The notes under the pieces are model-generated. The model made no database searches. It was not told the DNA's origin and saw only the letters and a list, made by a program, of their open reading frames with translations. From Salminus brasiliensis (lineage: Eukaryota; Chordata; Actinopteri; Characiformes; Bryconidae): a stretch of 64,000 bases of DNA. Positions 24,998 through 36,986 of this stretch are shown here, piece after piece. A program made the position numbers and the translations under genes. The stretch's first letter is position 1. Every line of letters starts with the position of its first letter. The DNA is taken from the NCBI RefSeq assembly GCF_030463535.1, contig NC_132898.1:24603162-24667161 (forward strand), given 5' to 3'.

Positions 24998-25195
24998 TGT
25001 GAAACTGATGTTGTATTTACTAATGGAGCGTCACTGTGGGTTCCTGACATTGCAGCCATTCTGGGTTTTGGCTCGTCAACGCGATCATGGTTCTGAGTGT
25101 CGGACTGAGGAGAAACAGAACCGGCTCTCTATTTAGGGAACTTTCCTCTGCCTCATCTACAAGCTATTCATCATTAATGGAAGACAAATACGTTC

Positions 25196-25199
<4 letters not shown>

Positions 25200-25239
<40 letters not shown>
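25200..25239. repeat. (AG)n microsatellite
   Basis: A perfect AG run of about 40 bases. Confidence 0.95.
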
Positions 25240-25307
25240 ACACACACAGTCTCACTCTCCTTTATTAAAGTACTGTCTGTTTATTTTCTGTAAACCTATG
25301 TAGTTAT

Positions 25308-25632
25308 ACTACATGTCCAAATGTTTGTGGACACCTCTTCTAATGAAAACATTCAGCCACTTTAAGTTGCTGACACAGATGTGCAAATGCAAACACACAC
25401 TGTTACAGTCCCTGTAGAGAAGTACTGCCAATAGACCAGATAAACATGAACGTATTGGCACTATGCCTAACGCCAGGCATGGGCTAGAGGGGTATAAATC
25501 TCCCCAGCATTGAGCTGTGGAGCAGTGGAAGAACTGTGTTTTCTGGAATGATGGTTGAAGCTCCAGCCATTACTTTTGGAAAGATTTGGGGAGTTGGGGG
25601 TGAGGTAGGGTGGTGATCATCCAACATCCTGG
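25308..25632 (-). mobile_element. family A miniature transposon, right third missing
   Basis: It starts acatgtccaaatgtttgtgg and breaks off after tggtgatcatccaacatcct. Confidence 0.8.
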
Positions 25633-25679
25633 TAAAAGTCTTTTGTGGGCGATTTAAAAAAAGCCCTTTAAAGTGAAAT

Positions 25680-26185
25680 TTACATTTATATTTCATGCTC
25701 TTATCCAGAGCGACTTACAAAGGTGATTTACTATTTACCCAAGAAAACCCTCAGCTAGTTTGAATAGACTAAAAATTCTAAGATCCCTCTGAGTTTAGAC
25801 ACTACTAAACAAAGGTCAGTAAGGAGACCACTCTGCTATTTGCCCAAGTACTCTCGGAAGAGGCGGGTCTTCAGTCTGCGTTTGAAGACAGTGAGTTACT
25901 CTGCTGTTCGGACACCCAGGAGAAGCTCTTCCACCACTTTGGTGCCAGGACAGAAAAAAGTCTGGACGCATGTCTTCTGTGGATTTTGAGGGATGGCGGG
26001 TCGAGCCGAGCCGTACTTGAAGCTCGAAAGGCTCTTGGTGCGGATCAGCTTTTGTCCATTGCCATCAAGTATGGAGGAGCTGGTCCAGTCTTGGCTTTGT
26101 AGGCCAGAGTCAGGGTTTTGAATCTGAAGAGGGCAGCAGCTACAAGAAGCCAGTGAAGAGAGAACGCAGCAGTGGAGTGAAATTG
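25680..26185 (-). pseudogene. L2-type LINE 3' end (reverse transcriptase C-terminus plus tail)
   Basis: The minus strand encodes FRFKTLTLAYKAKTGPAPPY and, after a frameshift, a segment with PGTKVVEELLLGVRTAE. This matches the C-terminal pattern LAYKAKxGPAPxYL ... WNELPLGVRTAES of fish LINE polymerases. The 3' tail gtcgctctggataagagcat follows at 25700. It is 5' truncated and dead. Confidence 0.75.
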
Positions 26186-26429
26186 CCAAGCAGCCGACTC
26201 TCTTCCTGCTTCTATCTGGTCTGTCTCTCTCATGAAAAATAAATTCTGGAGGCAGGAAATGAGCATCTCAGACGCTCGTAAAAGGTGAGAGATAAATGAG
26301 GAGAGCAGGAGAGGAGAGCGATGAAGAAAAGAGACAGATCCACTCACGCCGGCTGATCACTCTCACACACAGATCCCACTCTGAGATCGACCTCTTCTAA
26401 AGAAGTGAATGAGCATATCGTAGCTATCA

Positions 26430-26610
26430 TGCAAAAACCTTGGATCAATTATTCATTTTTGCTGGTTTTATTTTTGGGCAGAATGTGAATCTGGCAGTTG
26501 TCCTTTACATTGTATCAGAATGTTTATGATGAATGGACCAATAGAAATGCTCCATTTTGGGGATACAGGTTTTTTCTGTGACAACGATACATATTGCATC
26601 ATATTTAAGG
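26430..26610 (+). mobile_element. family B miniature element
   Basis: Ends atcatgcaaaaaccttgg and acaggttttttctgtgacaa; inner aatgtgaatctggcagttgt and aatggaccaatagaaatgct. Confidence 0.65.
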
Positions 26611-26689
26611 CAGCATTACGGCTCATTTATACTCCCTTTACGTACAAAATTGAATATGTCCATTTCAGACGTTGCAACAATCACTGCCC

Positions 26690-26915
26690 ACATCTGTAGA
26701 TGCTGCCCGCATCAGATTCAAAACCCTGATGCTGGCCTAAAAAGACAAGAATGGGCCAATCCCCGGCCAATGGTCAAAGTACGGCTTCAAGTACGGCTCA
26801 GCTCGACCCGCCATCCTTTAAGATCCATGGAAGTCAAGCATCCAGGCTTTTTTCTGTCCTTTCACCGAAGTAGTGGAATGAACTTCCCCTGGGTGTCCTG
26901 GGTGTCCGAATGTTG
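26690..26915 (+). pseudogene. L2-type LINE fragment
   Basis: It encodes IRFKTLMLA then, after breaks, STRHPLRSMEVKHPGFFLSF-like sequence. It is the same polymerase region as the 25.7-kb copy but in the opposite orientation. Confidence 0.65.
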
Positions 26916-27149
26916 GCATGGATATTAAGTAATATAGCCACTAGAGGTTTGGAGTCAAGAGTTTCTGACAGCTACAGACACGTAGACAGTGGAGAAGGTT
27001 GTGAAAACCGTACTTACTACGAAAAGATGGAAAAGGCAGTGATGTAAGCGGCTGTAAACAAAAAGGCTTTATAAAAAAAAAAGGTCCACCGTGAGTTTCT
27101 TTTCTTCTTTGTCGTGTCCATATGGCAGTGCACTATTGCCTACACCAAA

Positions 27150-27362
27150 AAATTCAAGATTTTACACAAGTACGCAACGTTACACAGTTCTGAAGAGAGG
27201 TTCTCGTGCAGCTCCACCAAAGTTCCAAAGCTCAGTAGCAGCGTTCCGGCCCGGAGCGGGAATGACGGAGACGTTACTCTCCCTGTTACAGTCAGGAGAG
27301 CATCAACATGATTCTAAAGCTGCTATTTTAACGATACAAATGTACATAATGTTGCTTTAATT
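27150..27362 (+). mobile_element. family C dispersed repeat
   Basis: gttccggcccggagcgggaa, gtcaggagagcatcaacatg and the terminus tacataatgttgctttaa invert the 7430-7645 copy. Confidence 0.6.
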
Positions 27363-27439
27363 TGTTATTAAGAATGCCCTAAGCAACTCTTCTGTTTCCT
27401 GGTGTTTTGGCCTCTGTTCGAGATTTCTCTCTGCATTGT

Positions 27440-27640
27440 TGCTGCATATATGCAGACCAGTCAGAATGCCCATGCTAACCCCTGTCCACCATCAAAAGCA
27501 TCACGCGTCAGAACTGGCCTTCAGACCAATGAAAGAAGGTGGCCTGGTACAATCTTGAGCCAGGTACCACAGGACCCCTTTAGAGGTCTTGAGAAGTCCA
27601 TGCCTCAATGGGTCATAATGTTTTGGCCCATCTTTGTATT
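27440..27640 (+). mobile_element. Tc1/mariner-type element, 3' end relic
   Basis: catcacgcgtcagaactggc, aatgaaagaaggtggcctgg, gtccatgcctcaatgggtca and ttttggcccatc are in the order of the fish Tc1-type family seen at 60.7-61.4 kb. The central transposase region is deleted. Confidence 0.55.
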
Positions 27641-27872
27641 TATAGCAGCTTTGGTTCTGACTGGCCTTTTTGAAAGCTGCACTAAAATATGATGTTGCTT
27701 CTGGGTGAAAAGCAGTCTGGCTCCCTTGGGTCTTCATCCTCCTCCTCCTCTTCCTCTGCTGGTTCTCATGCTCATCTGGCTCTGTCTCAGCACTGTGCCC
27801 TTTCCCAGCGGTCTGAGGGTAAACACTTGAGGATCTGCTTTTAAACATGGCCGTGGAGGAGAAACACACATC

Positions 27873-27875
<3 letters not shown>

Positions 27876-27914
<39 letters not shown>
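27876..27914. repeat. (CA)n microsatellite
   Basis: A perfect CA run of about 38 bases. Confidence 0.95.
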
Positions 27915-27915
<1 letters not shown>

Positions 27916-28439
27916 CAACCAGAGCCAGATGTTGGGGCCTGGGATCTGTTCCCCACAGGAAGTGGCATTAGCCTGAGCTCCTGTGCTAATCACAAGCTTT
28001 CTGGCCTTCCAGCTGCTGGTGGGAGAGCAAAGACTTGATACTGTACTCCCCTCTTCTCTACAACTATGCTGAGTCTGCTGAGTCAGCTTATGGCATAAGC
28101 CATAAGGCAGCTAGCAAGATGTTTTATCGTACTTTAGAAAAAAAGGCTAAAAATAACATCCATTATAATGTACAACAGCGCTGAGCAAGTAGAAATGCTA
28201 CTTAAAAGTGATTATTTGTTCATTAAACAGTGAAATCAAATGTGCATTTATTGCATGTGTATAATTATTTCATTAAAAAGAACAGAATAGCATTATTTTA
28301 TGTTAGCATATTTTAAATAACCTCCAGATCAAATATTTTCTCTTTGGAAATGACATACTTGCTCACAAATATATACACAAATAAATACAAGCCAATATAA
28401 AATGTCCTTGTCTAGTTATTATGGTTGCACATTGCAAAG

Positions 28440-28620
28440 CACATCCTAGCAACCACCTGGATACCAGAGAAACCTAGAAACACCAGTGCAACCACTAATC
28501 AACAACATAGCTAGTACCTAGCCACCCTAAAGCAATCACTCAGCAACCATTTAACCACTTAATAAAATATCGATCAGCTAGGATACCACAACAACCACCT
28601 AGTAAAACCTGGGATCAAAA
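28440..28620. repeat. degenerate CACCTAGCAACC minisatellite
   Basis: Words agcaaccacctgg, agtacctagccaccc, agcaaccatttaacc and acaaccacctagtaa recur; same motif as 53.3-53.8 kb. Confidence 0.55.
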
Positions 28621-28639
28621 ACGAGTAAACTTGTACAAT

Positions 28640-29285
28640 CTTAAGCTGCACAAATGTTCTCAAGAAAACAGCTCAGACCTGTCGAGAAGAAAGCTCTAAA
28701 TGTAGTAATCTCTCTAGAAAAGGCAACTACAGGTGGACACATCTCATTCACATCTCTTTCGTTTTTTTAAGAGGCCTCTGCTGTGTGTATTGTGGAGATG
28801 ATGATGGGTTATCATGAAGTAATGAGGTGGGACAGCACAGTGTGCCACCTCTTGTACACTGAAGCATCTGAAGGTGGATAATAACACTGTCAAAAACACA
28901 TTAGCCCACATTGATGCCAGTGTAAGAACCCTGATCTAGGATCAGGCCCACCTCTACACATCTAACTGGCCAGAAGGAATAAATATCTGACCCAAGATCA
29001 GCACTGAGACATGGTGCGGATTAGCAGTTCTCTTTGTGAGATGGTGTTCAATCCTCTTGAGCAGCCTCTTATCTTGATGACTGCCTTCCAGCTATTGCCA
29101 GGACAATAGAGCAGAGTGTACTCCAGACAGCAGAATGAACAGAGAATAAGGGAAACCCATTGAGTCCTAGAGCCCTCGCTGCACTACCTGACGAATTGGT
29201 CTGAAGATTGGACAAGCAGTGTTCAGTACGGCACATGGTCTTTGGGGCTGTGGCATACAATCTAAAAAATGTATGTCTTTATTAA
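28640..29285. other. no gene; possible dispersed repeat at 28925-29010
   Basis: ctgatctaggatcaggccca ... gacccaagatcagcactgag is an inverted-repeat-like pair resembling a common fish element. The rest is unrecognised. Confidence 0.35.
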
Positions 29286-30558
29286 TGACCTTATTGCATT
29301 GGAACCCAGGTTCCATTAGCGGTTGCATAACTAGAAATGGTTACTAAGTCATCCTGGTTAGTTTTAGACAGTTGAAGATTTCTTATAAACTGTCACCAAG
29401 TTAGCCTAGTTTTAGTCAGTTGAGGCCTTCGCATACTTACATATACTGTAACATACTGCTTACTGCAGTACCCAGTCAGGCTTTAGCATATCTGGAAACA
29501 CCAGCAGCCTAGTTAGATTTAATCAGGAGACATTTTAGTATAAGTTTTAGTTAGGTTTAGTCAGGTAAAGCTTTAGCATAATTAGAAATAGTCACCAGTC
29601 TATAGTATTAGTAATTTGAAGCTCTAGCATAGGTAAAAGCAGTCGCTAACTAAACCTAATTTTAGTCAGTTAAAGTTTTAGCGAACATCATTCATTGCAT
29701 TTGCCTAGTTAGTTTCATTCAGCTTTAGCACAACTATCACCAAGTTAGGCTTAATTAAACTTTAGCATAATTAGAAATAGTCACCAGCTTAGCCTAGTTA
29801 ACCAGTTGAAGGTTTATTATAATTAGAAGCCTATAGTCATTTGAAGCTCTAGTATAAGATTGAAGCAGTTGATAACCTAACCTAGTCTAAAATAGTCACC
29901 AAGTTAACCTAGTTAGTTGTAGTTCGCTGAAGCTTTAGAATGGCTATAAACAGTCAGTTAGTTTAGTGAGATAATGTTTTGGTGAACATAGTACACTTCA
30001 TTAGCCTAGTTGAACTCCATTCAGCTTTAGCATAACTAGTAACCAAGTTAGGCTTAGTCACATAAAGCATAATTAGAAATACTCACCAGGTTAGCCTAGT
30101 TAGTCAGGTGAAGCTTTAGCCTAATTAGAAACCTACAGTCTTAGTCAGGTGAAGCTCTACTATAGGTAGAAGCAGTTGTTAAACCTAGTTTTAGTCAGTT
30201 GAAGTTTTAGAGAACATAGCACACCTAGTTTCACGTTATTCAGCTTTAGCATAGCTAGTCACCAAGTTAGACAAAGTCAGGTGAAACTTCAGCATAACTA
30301 GAAACAGTCACCAGGTGGGAAGCCTATAGTCATTTGAAGCTTTAGTATAAGATTAATGCAGTTGCTAACCTAACCTAGTCTAAAATAGTCACCAAGTTAA
30401 CCTAGTTAGTTGTAGTTGAAGCTTTAGCTTTAGCATAGCTAGTTAGTTTAGTCAGTGATTTTTTTTTGTGAACATAGTACACTTCATTAGCCTAGTTTAA
30501 CTCCATTCAGCTTTAGCATAACTAGTCACTAAATTAGCCAAGTCAGGCTTAGTCACGT
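29285..30558. repeat. diverged flank of the 52-bp array
   Basis: Irregular monomers with ttagtcagttgaagctttag, agcataactag and caccaagttagcctagtta recur at variable spacing. They are the decayed relatives of the core unit. Confidence 0.8.
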
Positions 30559-33346
30559 GAAGCATACCTAGAAATAGTCACCAGGTTAGCCTAGTTAGTC
30601 AGGTAAAGCTTCAGCATACATAAAAATAATCACCAGGTTAGTCTAGTTAGTCAGGTAAAGCTTCAGCATACATAAAATTAGTCACCAGGTTAGCCTAGTT
30701 AGTCAGGTAAAGCTTCAGCACACATAAAAATAGTCACCAGGTTAGCCTAGTTAGTCAGGTAAAGCTTCAGCATACATAAAAATAGTCACCAGGTTAGCCT
30801 AGTTAGTCAGGTAAAGCTTCAGCATACATAAAAATAGTCACCAGGTTAGCCTAGTTAGTCAGGTAAAGCTTCAGCATACATAAAAATAGTTACCAGGTTA
30901 GCCTAGTTAGTCAGGTAAAGCTTCAGCATACATAAAAATAATCACCAGGTTAGTCTAGTTAGTCAGGTAAAGCTTCAGCATACATAAAAATAGTCACCAG
31001 GTTAGCCTAGTTAGTCAGGTAAAGCTTCAGCATACATAAAAATAGTTACCAGGTTAGCCTAGTTAGTCGAGTAAAGCTTCAGCATACATAAAAATAGATA
31101 CCAGGTTAGTCTAGTTAGTCAGGTAAAGCTTCAGCATACATAAAAATAGTTACCAGGTTAGTCTAGTTAGTCAGGTAATGCTTCAGCATACATAAAAATA
31201 GTCACCAGGTTAGCCTAGTTAGTCAGGTAAAGCTTCAGCATACATAAAAATAGTCACCAGGTTAGTCTAGTTAGTCAGGTAAAGCTTCAGCATACATAAA
31301 AATAGTCACCAGGTTAGCCTAGTCAGTCAGGTAAAGCTTCAGCATACATAAAAATAGTCACCAGGTTAGCCTAGTTAGTCGGGTAAAGCTTTAGCATACA
31401 TAAAAATAGTCACCAGGTTAGTCTAGTTAGTCAGCTAAAGCTTCAGCATACATAAAAATAGTTACCAGGTTAGCCTAGTTAGTCAGGTAAAGCTTCAGCA
31501 TACATAAAAATAATCACCAGGTTAGCCTAGTTAGTCAGGTAAAGCTTCAGCATACATAAAAATAGTCACCAGGTTAGCCTAGTTAGTCGGGTAAAGCTTC
31601 AGCATACATAAAAATAATCACCAGGTTAGCCTAGTTAGTCGGGTAAAGCTTCAGCATACATAAAAATAATCACCAGGTTAGCCTAGTTAGTCGGGTAAAG
31701 CTTCAGCATACATAAAAATAATCACCAGGTTAGCCTAGTTAGTCAGGTAAAGCTTCAGCATACATAAGAATAGTCACCAGGTTAGCCTAGTTAGTCAGGT
31801 AAAGCTTCAGCATACATAAAAATAGTCACCAGGTTAGCCTAGTTAGTCGGGTAAAGCTTCAGCATAATTAGAAACCGTCACCAGGTTAGCCTAGTTAGTC
31901 GGGTAAAGCTTCAGCATACATAAAAATAGTCACCAGGTTAGCCTAGTTAGTCAGGTAAAGCTTCAGCATACATAAAAATAATCACCAGGTTAGCCTAGTT
32001 AGTCGGGTAAAGCTTCAGCATACATAAAAATAGTCACCAGGTTAGCCTAGTTAGTCAGGTAAAGCTTCAGCATACATAAAAATAGTCACCAGGTTAGCCT
32101 AGTTAGTCGGGTAAAGCTTCAGCATACATAAAAATAATCACCAGGTTAGCCTAGTTAGTCGGGTAAAGCTTCAGCATACATAAAAATAATCACCAGGTTA
32201 GTCTAGTTAGTCGGGTAAAGCTTCAGCATACATAAAAATAATCACCAGGTTAGCCTAGTCAGTCGGGTAAAGCTTCAGCATACATAAAAATAGTCACCAG
32301 GTTAGTCTAGTTAGTCGGGTAAAGCTTCAGCATACATAAAAATAGTCACCAGGTTAGTCTAGTTAGTCGGGTAAAGCTTCAGCATACATAAAAATAGTCA
32401 CCAGGTTAGTCTAGTTAGTCGGGTAAAGCTTCAGCATACATAAAAATAGTCACCAGGTTAGTCTAGTTAGTCGGGTAAAGCTTCAGCATACATAAAAATA
32501 GTCACCAGGTTAGCCTAGTTAGTCAGGTAAAGCTTCAGCATACATAAAAATAGTCACCAGGTTAGTCTAGTTAGTCGGGTAAAGCTTCAGCATACATAAA
32601 AATAGTCACCAGGTTAGCCTAGTTAGTCAGGTAAAGCTTCAGCATACATAAAAATAGTCACCAGGTTAGTCTAGTTAGTCGGGTAAAGCTTCAGCATACA
32701 TAAAAATAGTCACCAGGTTAGTCTAGTTAGTCGGGTAAAGCTTCAGCATACATAAAAATAGTTACCAGGTTAGCCTAGTTAGTCGGGTAAAGCTTCAGCA
32801 TACATAAAAATAGTCACCAGGTTAGTCTAGTTAGTCGGGTAAAGCTTCAGCATACATAAAAATAGTCACCAGGTTAGTCTAGTTAGTCGGGTAAAGCTTC
32901 AGCACACATAAAAATAGTCACCAGGTTAGCCTAGTTAGTCAGGTAAAGCTTCAGCATACATAAAAATAGTCACCAGGTTAGCCTAGTTAGTCGGGTAAAG
33001 CTTCAGCATACATAAAAATGGTCACCAGGTTAGTCTAGTTAGTCGGGTAAAGCTTCAGCATACATAAAAATAGTCACCAGGTTAGCCTAGTTAGTCGGGT
33101 AAAGCTTCAGCATACATAAAAATGGTCACCAGGTTAGCCTAGTTAGTCAGGTAAAGCTTCAGCATACATAAAAATAGTCACCAGGTTAGCCTAGTTAGTC
33201 GGGTAAAGCTTCAGCATACATAAAAATGGTCACCAGGTTAGTCTAGTTAGTCGGGTAAAGCTTCAGCATACATAAAAATGGTCACCAGGTTAGCCTAGTT
33301 AGTCGGGTAAAGCCTCAGCATACATAAAAATAATCACCAGGTTAGT
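30559..33346. repeat. 52-bp minisatellite, about 53 copies
   Basis: The unit spans caccaggttagcctagttag, tcaggtaaagcttcagcata and cataaaaatagt. The spacing between CCAGG words is exactly 52 (30581 to 30633). Each unit has a HindIII site. Variants: tcagg/tcggg, gcct/gtct, agtc/aatc/ggtc. No open frame of note. Confidence 0.97.
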
Positions 33347-33500
33347 CTAGTTAGCTTTGTTTAGCTAAATCTTTAGCATATCCAGAAACAGTCACCAAGT
33401 TAACCTAATTAGTTGTAGGCCGCTGAAGCTTTAGCATTGCTGTAAACAGCTTAAGCTAGAAAGAGTCACTAAGCTAGCCTAGTTATTTATTTTTGTGAGT
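33347..33500. repeat. diverged right flank of the 52-bp array
   Basis: Monomers decay within about 150 bases (ctttagcatatccagaaaca, agttaacctaattagttgta). Confidence 0.7.
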
Positions 33501-34080
33501 GGACGCTTTAGCAGACAAAGGAGCATCAATGGAGGTGTTTGTGTTTCAGAGACAAGTCAAACATGTCTCCTTCAGCACCATGTTTGTTACATTTGGCGGA
33601 AAAGAAGAATTTCACCTTTTAAGCCGATATAACATGAATCCTGCTTAAATACAATTTGAAATCCATTTTTCCAGCTAAAAATAACTTCTCGCACTGTAAC
33701 ATAAAAATGAAACGTCAGCAGTGTTGACTAATCGACTCTGTGTATTAGTCATGATTGCAGGCCGCCGTGAACACTGGATATGGGACATCGCTCCTGTGTG
33801 AAACACTATTTCCAGGCTGACACAGAAGGAGAAACCCGCTCATACACGTACAGGTTTCCTAAGATTTCACTGTTTTGGACTTTCCTCATATAACAGTATG
33901 AAGGGGAGGACTGGTATACTGGCATTTTGTGAACAGGGCCTGATAAGTAATAATAAATGGCTGTGCTCCTTCCACGGAAGCATTACACACACACTGAACG
34001 GTGGGGCAGGGAATGAGTTGCTGGCATTTCCAGTATGAATAATAAGAGCCAGCAGCTCCACTCCCCCGCACAGGCTCTGA

Positions 34081-34094
34081 GCGCCCTCTTCTGG
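34081..34094 (-). promoter_or_regulatory. CTCF-like motif
   Basis: The minus strand reads CCAGAAGAGGGCGC, 13 of 14 to CCASYAGRKGGCRS. Confidence 0.35.
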
Positions 34095-34552
34095 TGACAT
34101 TGATGAAGTGCAGCTAGTCAGACTGGCAGTTCAAGCTAAACCAGTGGTTTTCAGACACAACAGTAAATGGAAGTTCGCCAATAGTACTTTCAAGGCCCGA
34201 AGTCGAAAATACAAACTTCAGAGGTGGAATTGAAGGCAGCTTTACACAGGTACATCACGTTTTTATTATTATTAAAGAGCCTGTTCGTGCATGGTACCCT
34301 GCCCCTGATTAAAGACAGCCAAGGCCTGTTATAGAAGGAGCACAGGAGAGAGCGGACGCAAGCCTAGACGCTTGGGTTTCTCGCGACACAGTCTAAAGAT
34401 GTGTGTTGGTGAGCACTAAAACAGTGTTTTTATATTTGAGACTAAATAAGACGCAATAAAACAGACATTTCTTTTAGAATAGTGCCCTAAAATAAATTAT
34501 AGCACCTGTTAAATACGGATAGCGGACTTGGGGAAATAATAAAGTGGTATTG

Positions 34553-34566
34553 GCGCCATCTAGAGG
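34553..34566 (-). promoter_or_regulatory. CTCF-like motif
   Basis: The minus strand reads CCTCTAGATGGCGC, 13 of 14 to the consensus. It lies 470 bases from the previous motif, in the same orientation. Confidence 0.35.
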
Positions 34567-34644
34567 CCAGGGTGTGTAATGCAGATGAGTTTTTCCTGTT
34601 GCTGCCATGAAAATATCCCAAAATCAAGTTAATGAATTTGAGAC

Positions 34645-34690
<46 letters not shown>

Positions 34691-36183
34691 AAATGTTAAT
34701 TTGAGAAAAATATCATCTTTTTTTAACCCTTATAGAAAAACCCATGTCATTTATTTTCCCCTCATGCCCTTTCAGGGGCTTCGTAGGTTTTTGTGTGCTA
34801 ATGGGAAGCTGCAAACTACACATTATATAAAAATACCAACATGGCCAACAACAGAAGAATTAACAGTACCATAGCAGAGCTAAAAAAAAACAAACAACAA
34901 AAACAAACCTTCAGCTCTCGACCAGGACCCACATAATCACGTCTATTAGAGATTACTGGACACGTCCACACAATCCGAAGGAATTGCTGATTCAGGCCTA
35001 TACAAGCACCATGCTAATTCTTTTCATATAGACTTCCATTACATGGTAGCCTTGCTAAAGTAATTACGCAAACTTTGGATGGCAAACGTACTGGCTGACG
35101 GACTACGCTTAAACATCTGTAAATTCTTTTTTCTATCATCTATCATTTCCATCCTTGTTAGCTACATTAGCCTTGCCTTACATTAGCAAACAGCAGCCTT
35201 AGCTGAATACAGAGTCAAATTAATGTAATTCCAGGCCAAAATATTCCGATAAATGATCTGAGGACGACAGTTAATCAAAACGGCAACAAATACAGATATA
35301 AAGAAACTACATTTTATTACATCTCAAGCTATAATCAGAAATAAATCAAACTATAAGACAGAAAACACACATCTCACAGAACAGACACATATAAGACAAA
35401 CTAATTCTGCACGTTGATACAAAAAGGACAAATAAATAGAAAATCTGTACGTATAAAAAACGGTTTTAACAGTGGATCTCAGACACGATTTGGCTTAATG
35501 AAAACTACTACACAGGAAACAGCAGAGCGATCAGACTCAGAGTTTCTCAGAGATGTAAGCAGATGTTGTGAGATTACTATTAACAGACTCTCAAACGTAC
35601 AGAGTGGACATTACAAAACTAACACACACACACAACTATAAAAGATCACTCCAGCATTAGGTCCAACCTCATCTCTTAGACAGTCACTTCCCTGTAAGTA
35701 AACCAGTTAGACTCTTATAGAGGTCAACGGGACAGTGCTGCTGTAGCTAAGTACAGAAAAACGTGTTGGATTTGTCAGTGGTAATCAACCAGAATTCAGC
35801 CCATATGCTCATAGAAACTGGGTTGGAAATCCTGGAGTGCTCCTTTAACCACCATGAACTGTAATAGCAGCTTGCTTCCACATATGATGAGTAAAGACTG
35901 GGCGGGTCTTTGCCCTCTAGTCAGATTCCCTAAAAAACAATCAGAGGAAGTGCAGTTCATGCAGGGTGTCTGTTTCTCGTCATGTATTGTTGTGCCATTT
36001 ACTGCAGTACTGGTATCATAGAAGGCTGTAATATGCAAAAAAGTGTCCTGACTCAGCCTGAAGGGAGTTCCTGAGGGGGGGTTTGATGGCAAAAGGCAAT
36101 TTTTATGGTCAAGCCGATCTTGAACAGTGTCACGTTACGGAGCTACTACTGTGTTTAATGCAATAATGCATAAGCACAGGGTC

Positions 36184-36425
36184 ACCATCATGCTAAAACC
36201 TTGTATATCCAAAATGCCAACTTTACAGGAGGAAAAAAAAAACTTTTTTTTTTTTACGGAAGTCAATGCAGCAAGTTTTTATTCTATTGTCAATTTGGAG
36301 CATTTCTATTGGTCCATTCATCAGGAAATTTGACAATAAGGATGACAAATTCCATATTCACATTCTATGAATTACTGGGCAAAACATGGCAATAATGGAA
36401 ATACAAGTTTTTTTTGCGACAGCAA
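36184..36425 (-). mobile_element. family B miniature element, downstream of traip
   Basis: gctaaaaccttgtatatcca at one end and atacaagttttttttgcgac at the other; inner ttctattggtccattcatc in inverse. It carries an AATAAA (minus strand, near 36280) that could serve traip. Confidence 0.65.
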
Positions 36426-36869
36426 CGTTACGTTGCACTGTTATAATTGCAATAGACAGAGGCATGCAATGATATGCAAATGCTATTGCATGTGTGGGTT
36501 CAAATTACATGTTTTAAGTTAATTCAACAAACCCTCTACAAGATGTTTTTGCACATTTTAGACACAACTTCTAGTTACCTGCTGAATTTAACAGATAGTT
36601 CAACATGAAACATGCCATGTCTATATATGCTACATTTTATGTTTTACTTAGCAAACAAGCGCTAATTGTACAGAGCACTGTTCAGAAGTGTGCTCACTGC
36701 AGAGAACCTGCTCGCTAATTTACACCCGGAACAGCATGTCATTCTGCCAGGGGTGTCCAAACCTTTGCATACAGCTCAAGTCCCAATACTAGAATTTTGC
36801 CCATATTACACAGCCCTAACATGCAGCAACCAACCCCAGCTCCTTCACAGTTCCAGTTGGAATTAAGGG

Positions 36870-36986
36870 TCACTCCAGGAAGCCATCCAGTGTGGTCAAG
36901 CTAGGGGCCAGTTTGTTTGGAGCTGGTCTGGACACCTTCTTCCGTTTGGCCTTCATGACGAGGGGTCTGATCTCAGCCAGGGGAGA
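36870..36986 (-). CDS. traip: traip terminal coding exon with PIP-box-like tail
   Basis: This exon encodes SPLAEIRPLVMKAK, a basic stretch, and LTTLDGFLE before TGA (36872-36870). The acceptor chosen is gtgcctcag, because it keeps the frame and the spacing of human FIQP...IRPL. A second AG 10 bases upstream (acceptor ending at 36997) would shift the frame and stop after seven residues. Confidence 0.88.
   Translation of the reverse strand, partial: SPLAEIRPLVMKAKRKKVSRPAPNKLAPSLTTLDGFLE

Larger units (their letters stand above)
33501..36169. other. region between the 52-bp array and traip; no gene
   Basis: Contains an (AT)n tract (34651-34684) and two CTCF-like motifs. Short frames carry no motif. 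Candidate minus-strand AATAAA for traip lie near 35305 and 36280. Confidence 0.45.

Noticed and set aside
30559..33346. CRISPR-like look of regularly spaced repeats
   Set aside because: Units are 52 bp head to tail with no variable spacers, in a vertebrate genome without cas genes; it is a minisatellite.
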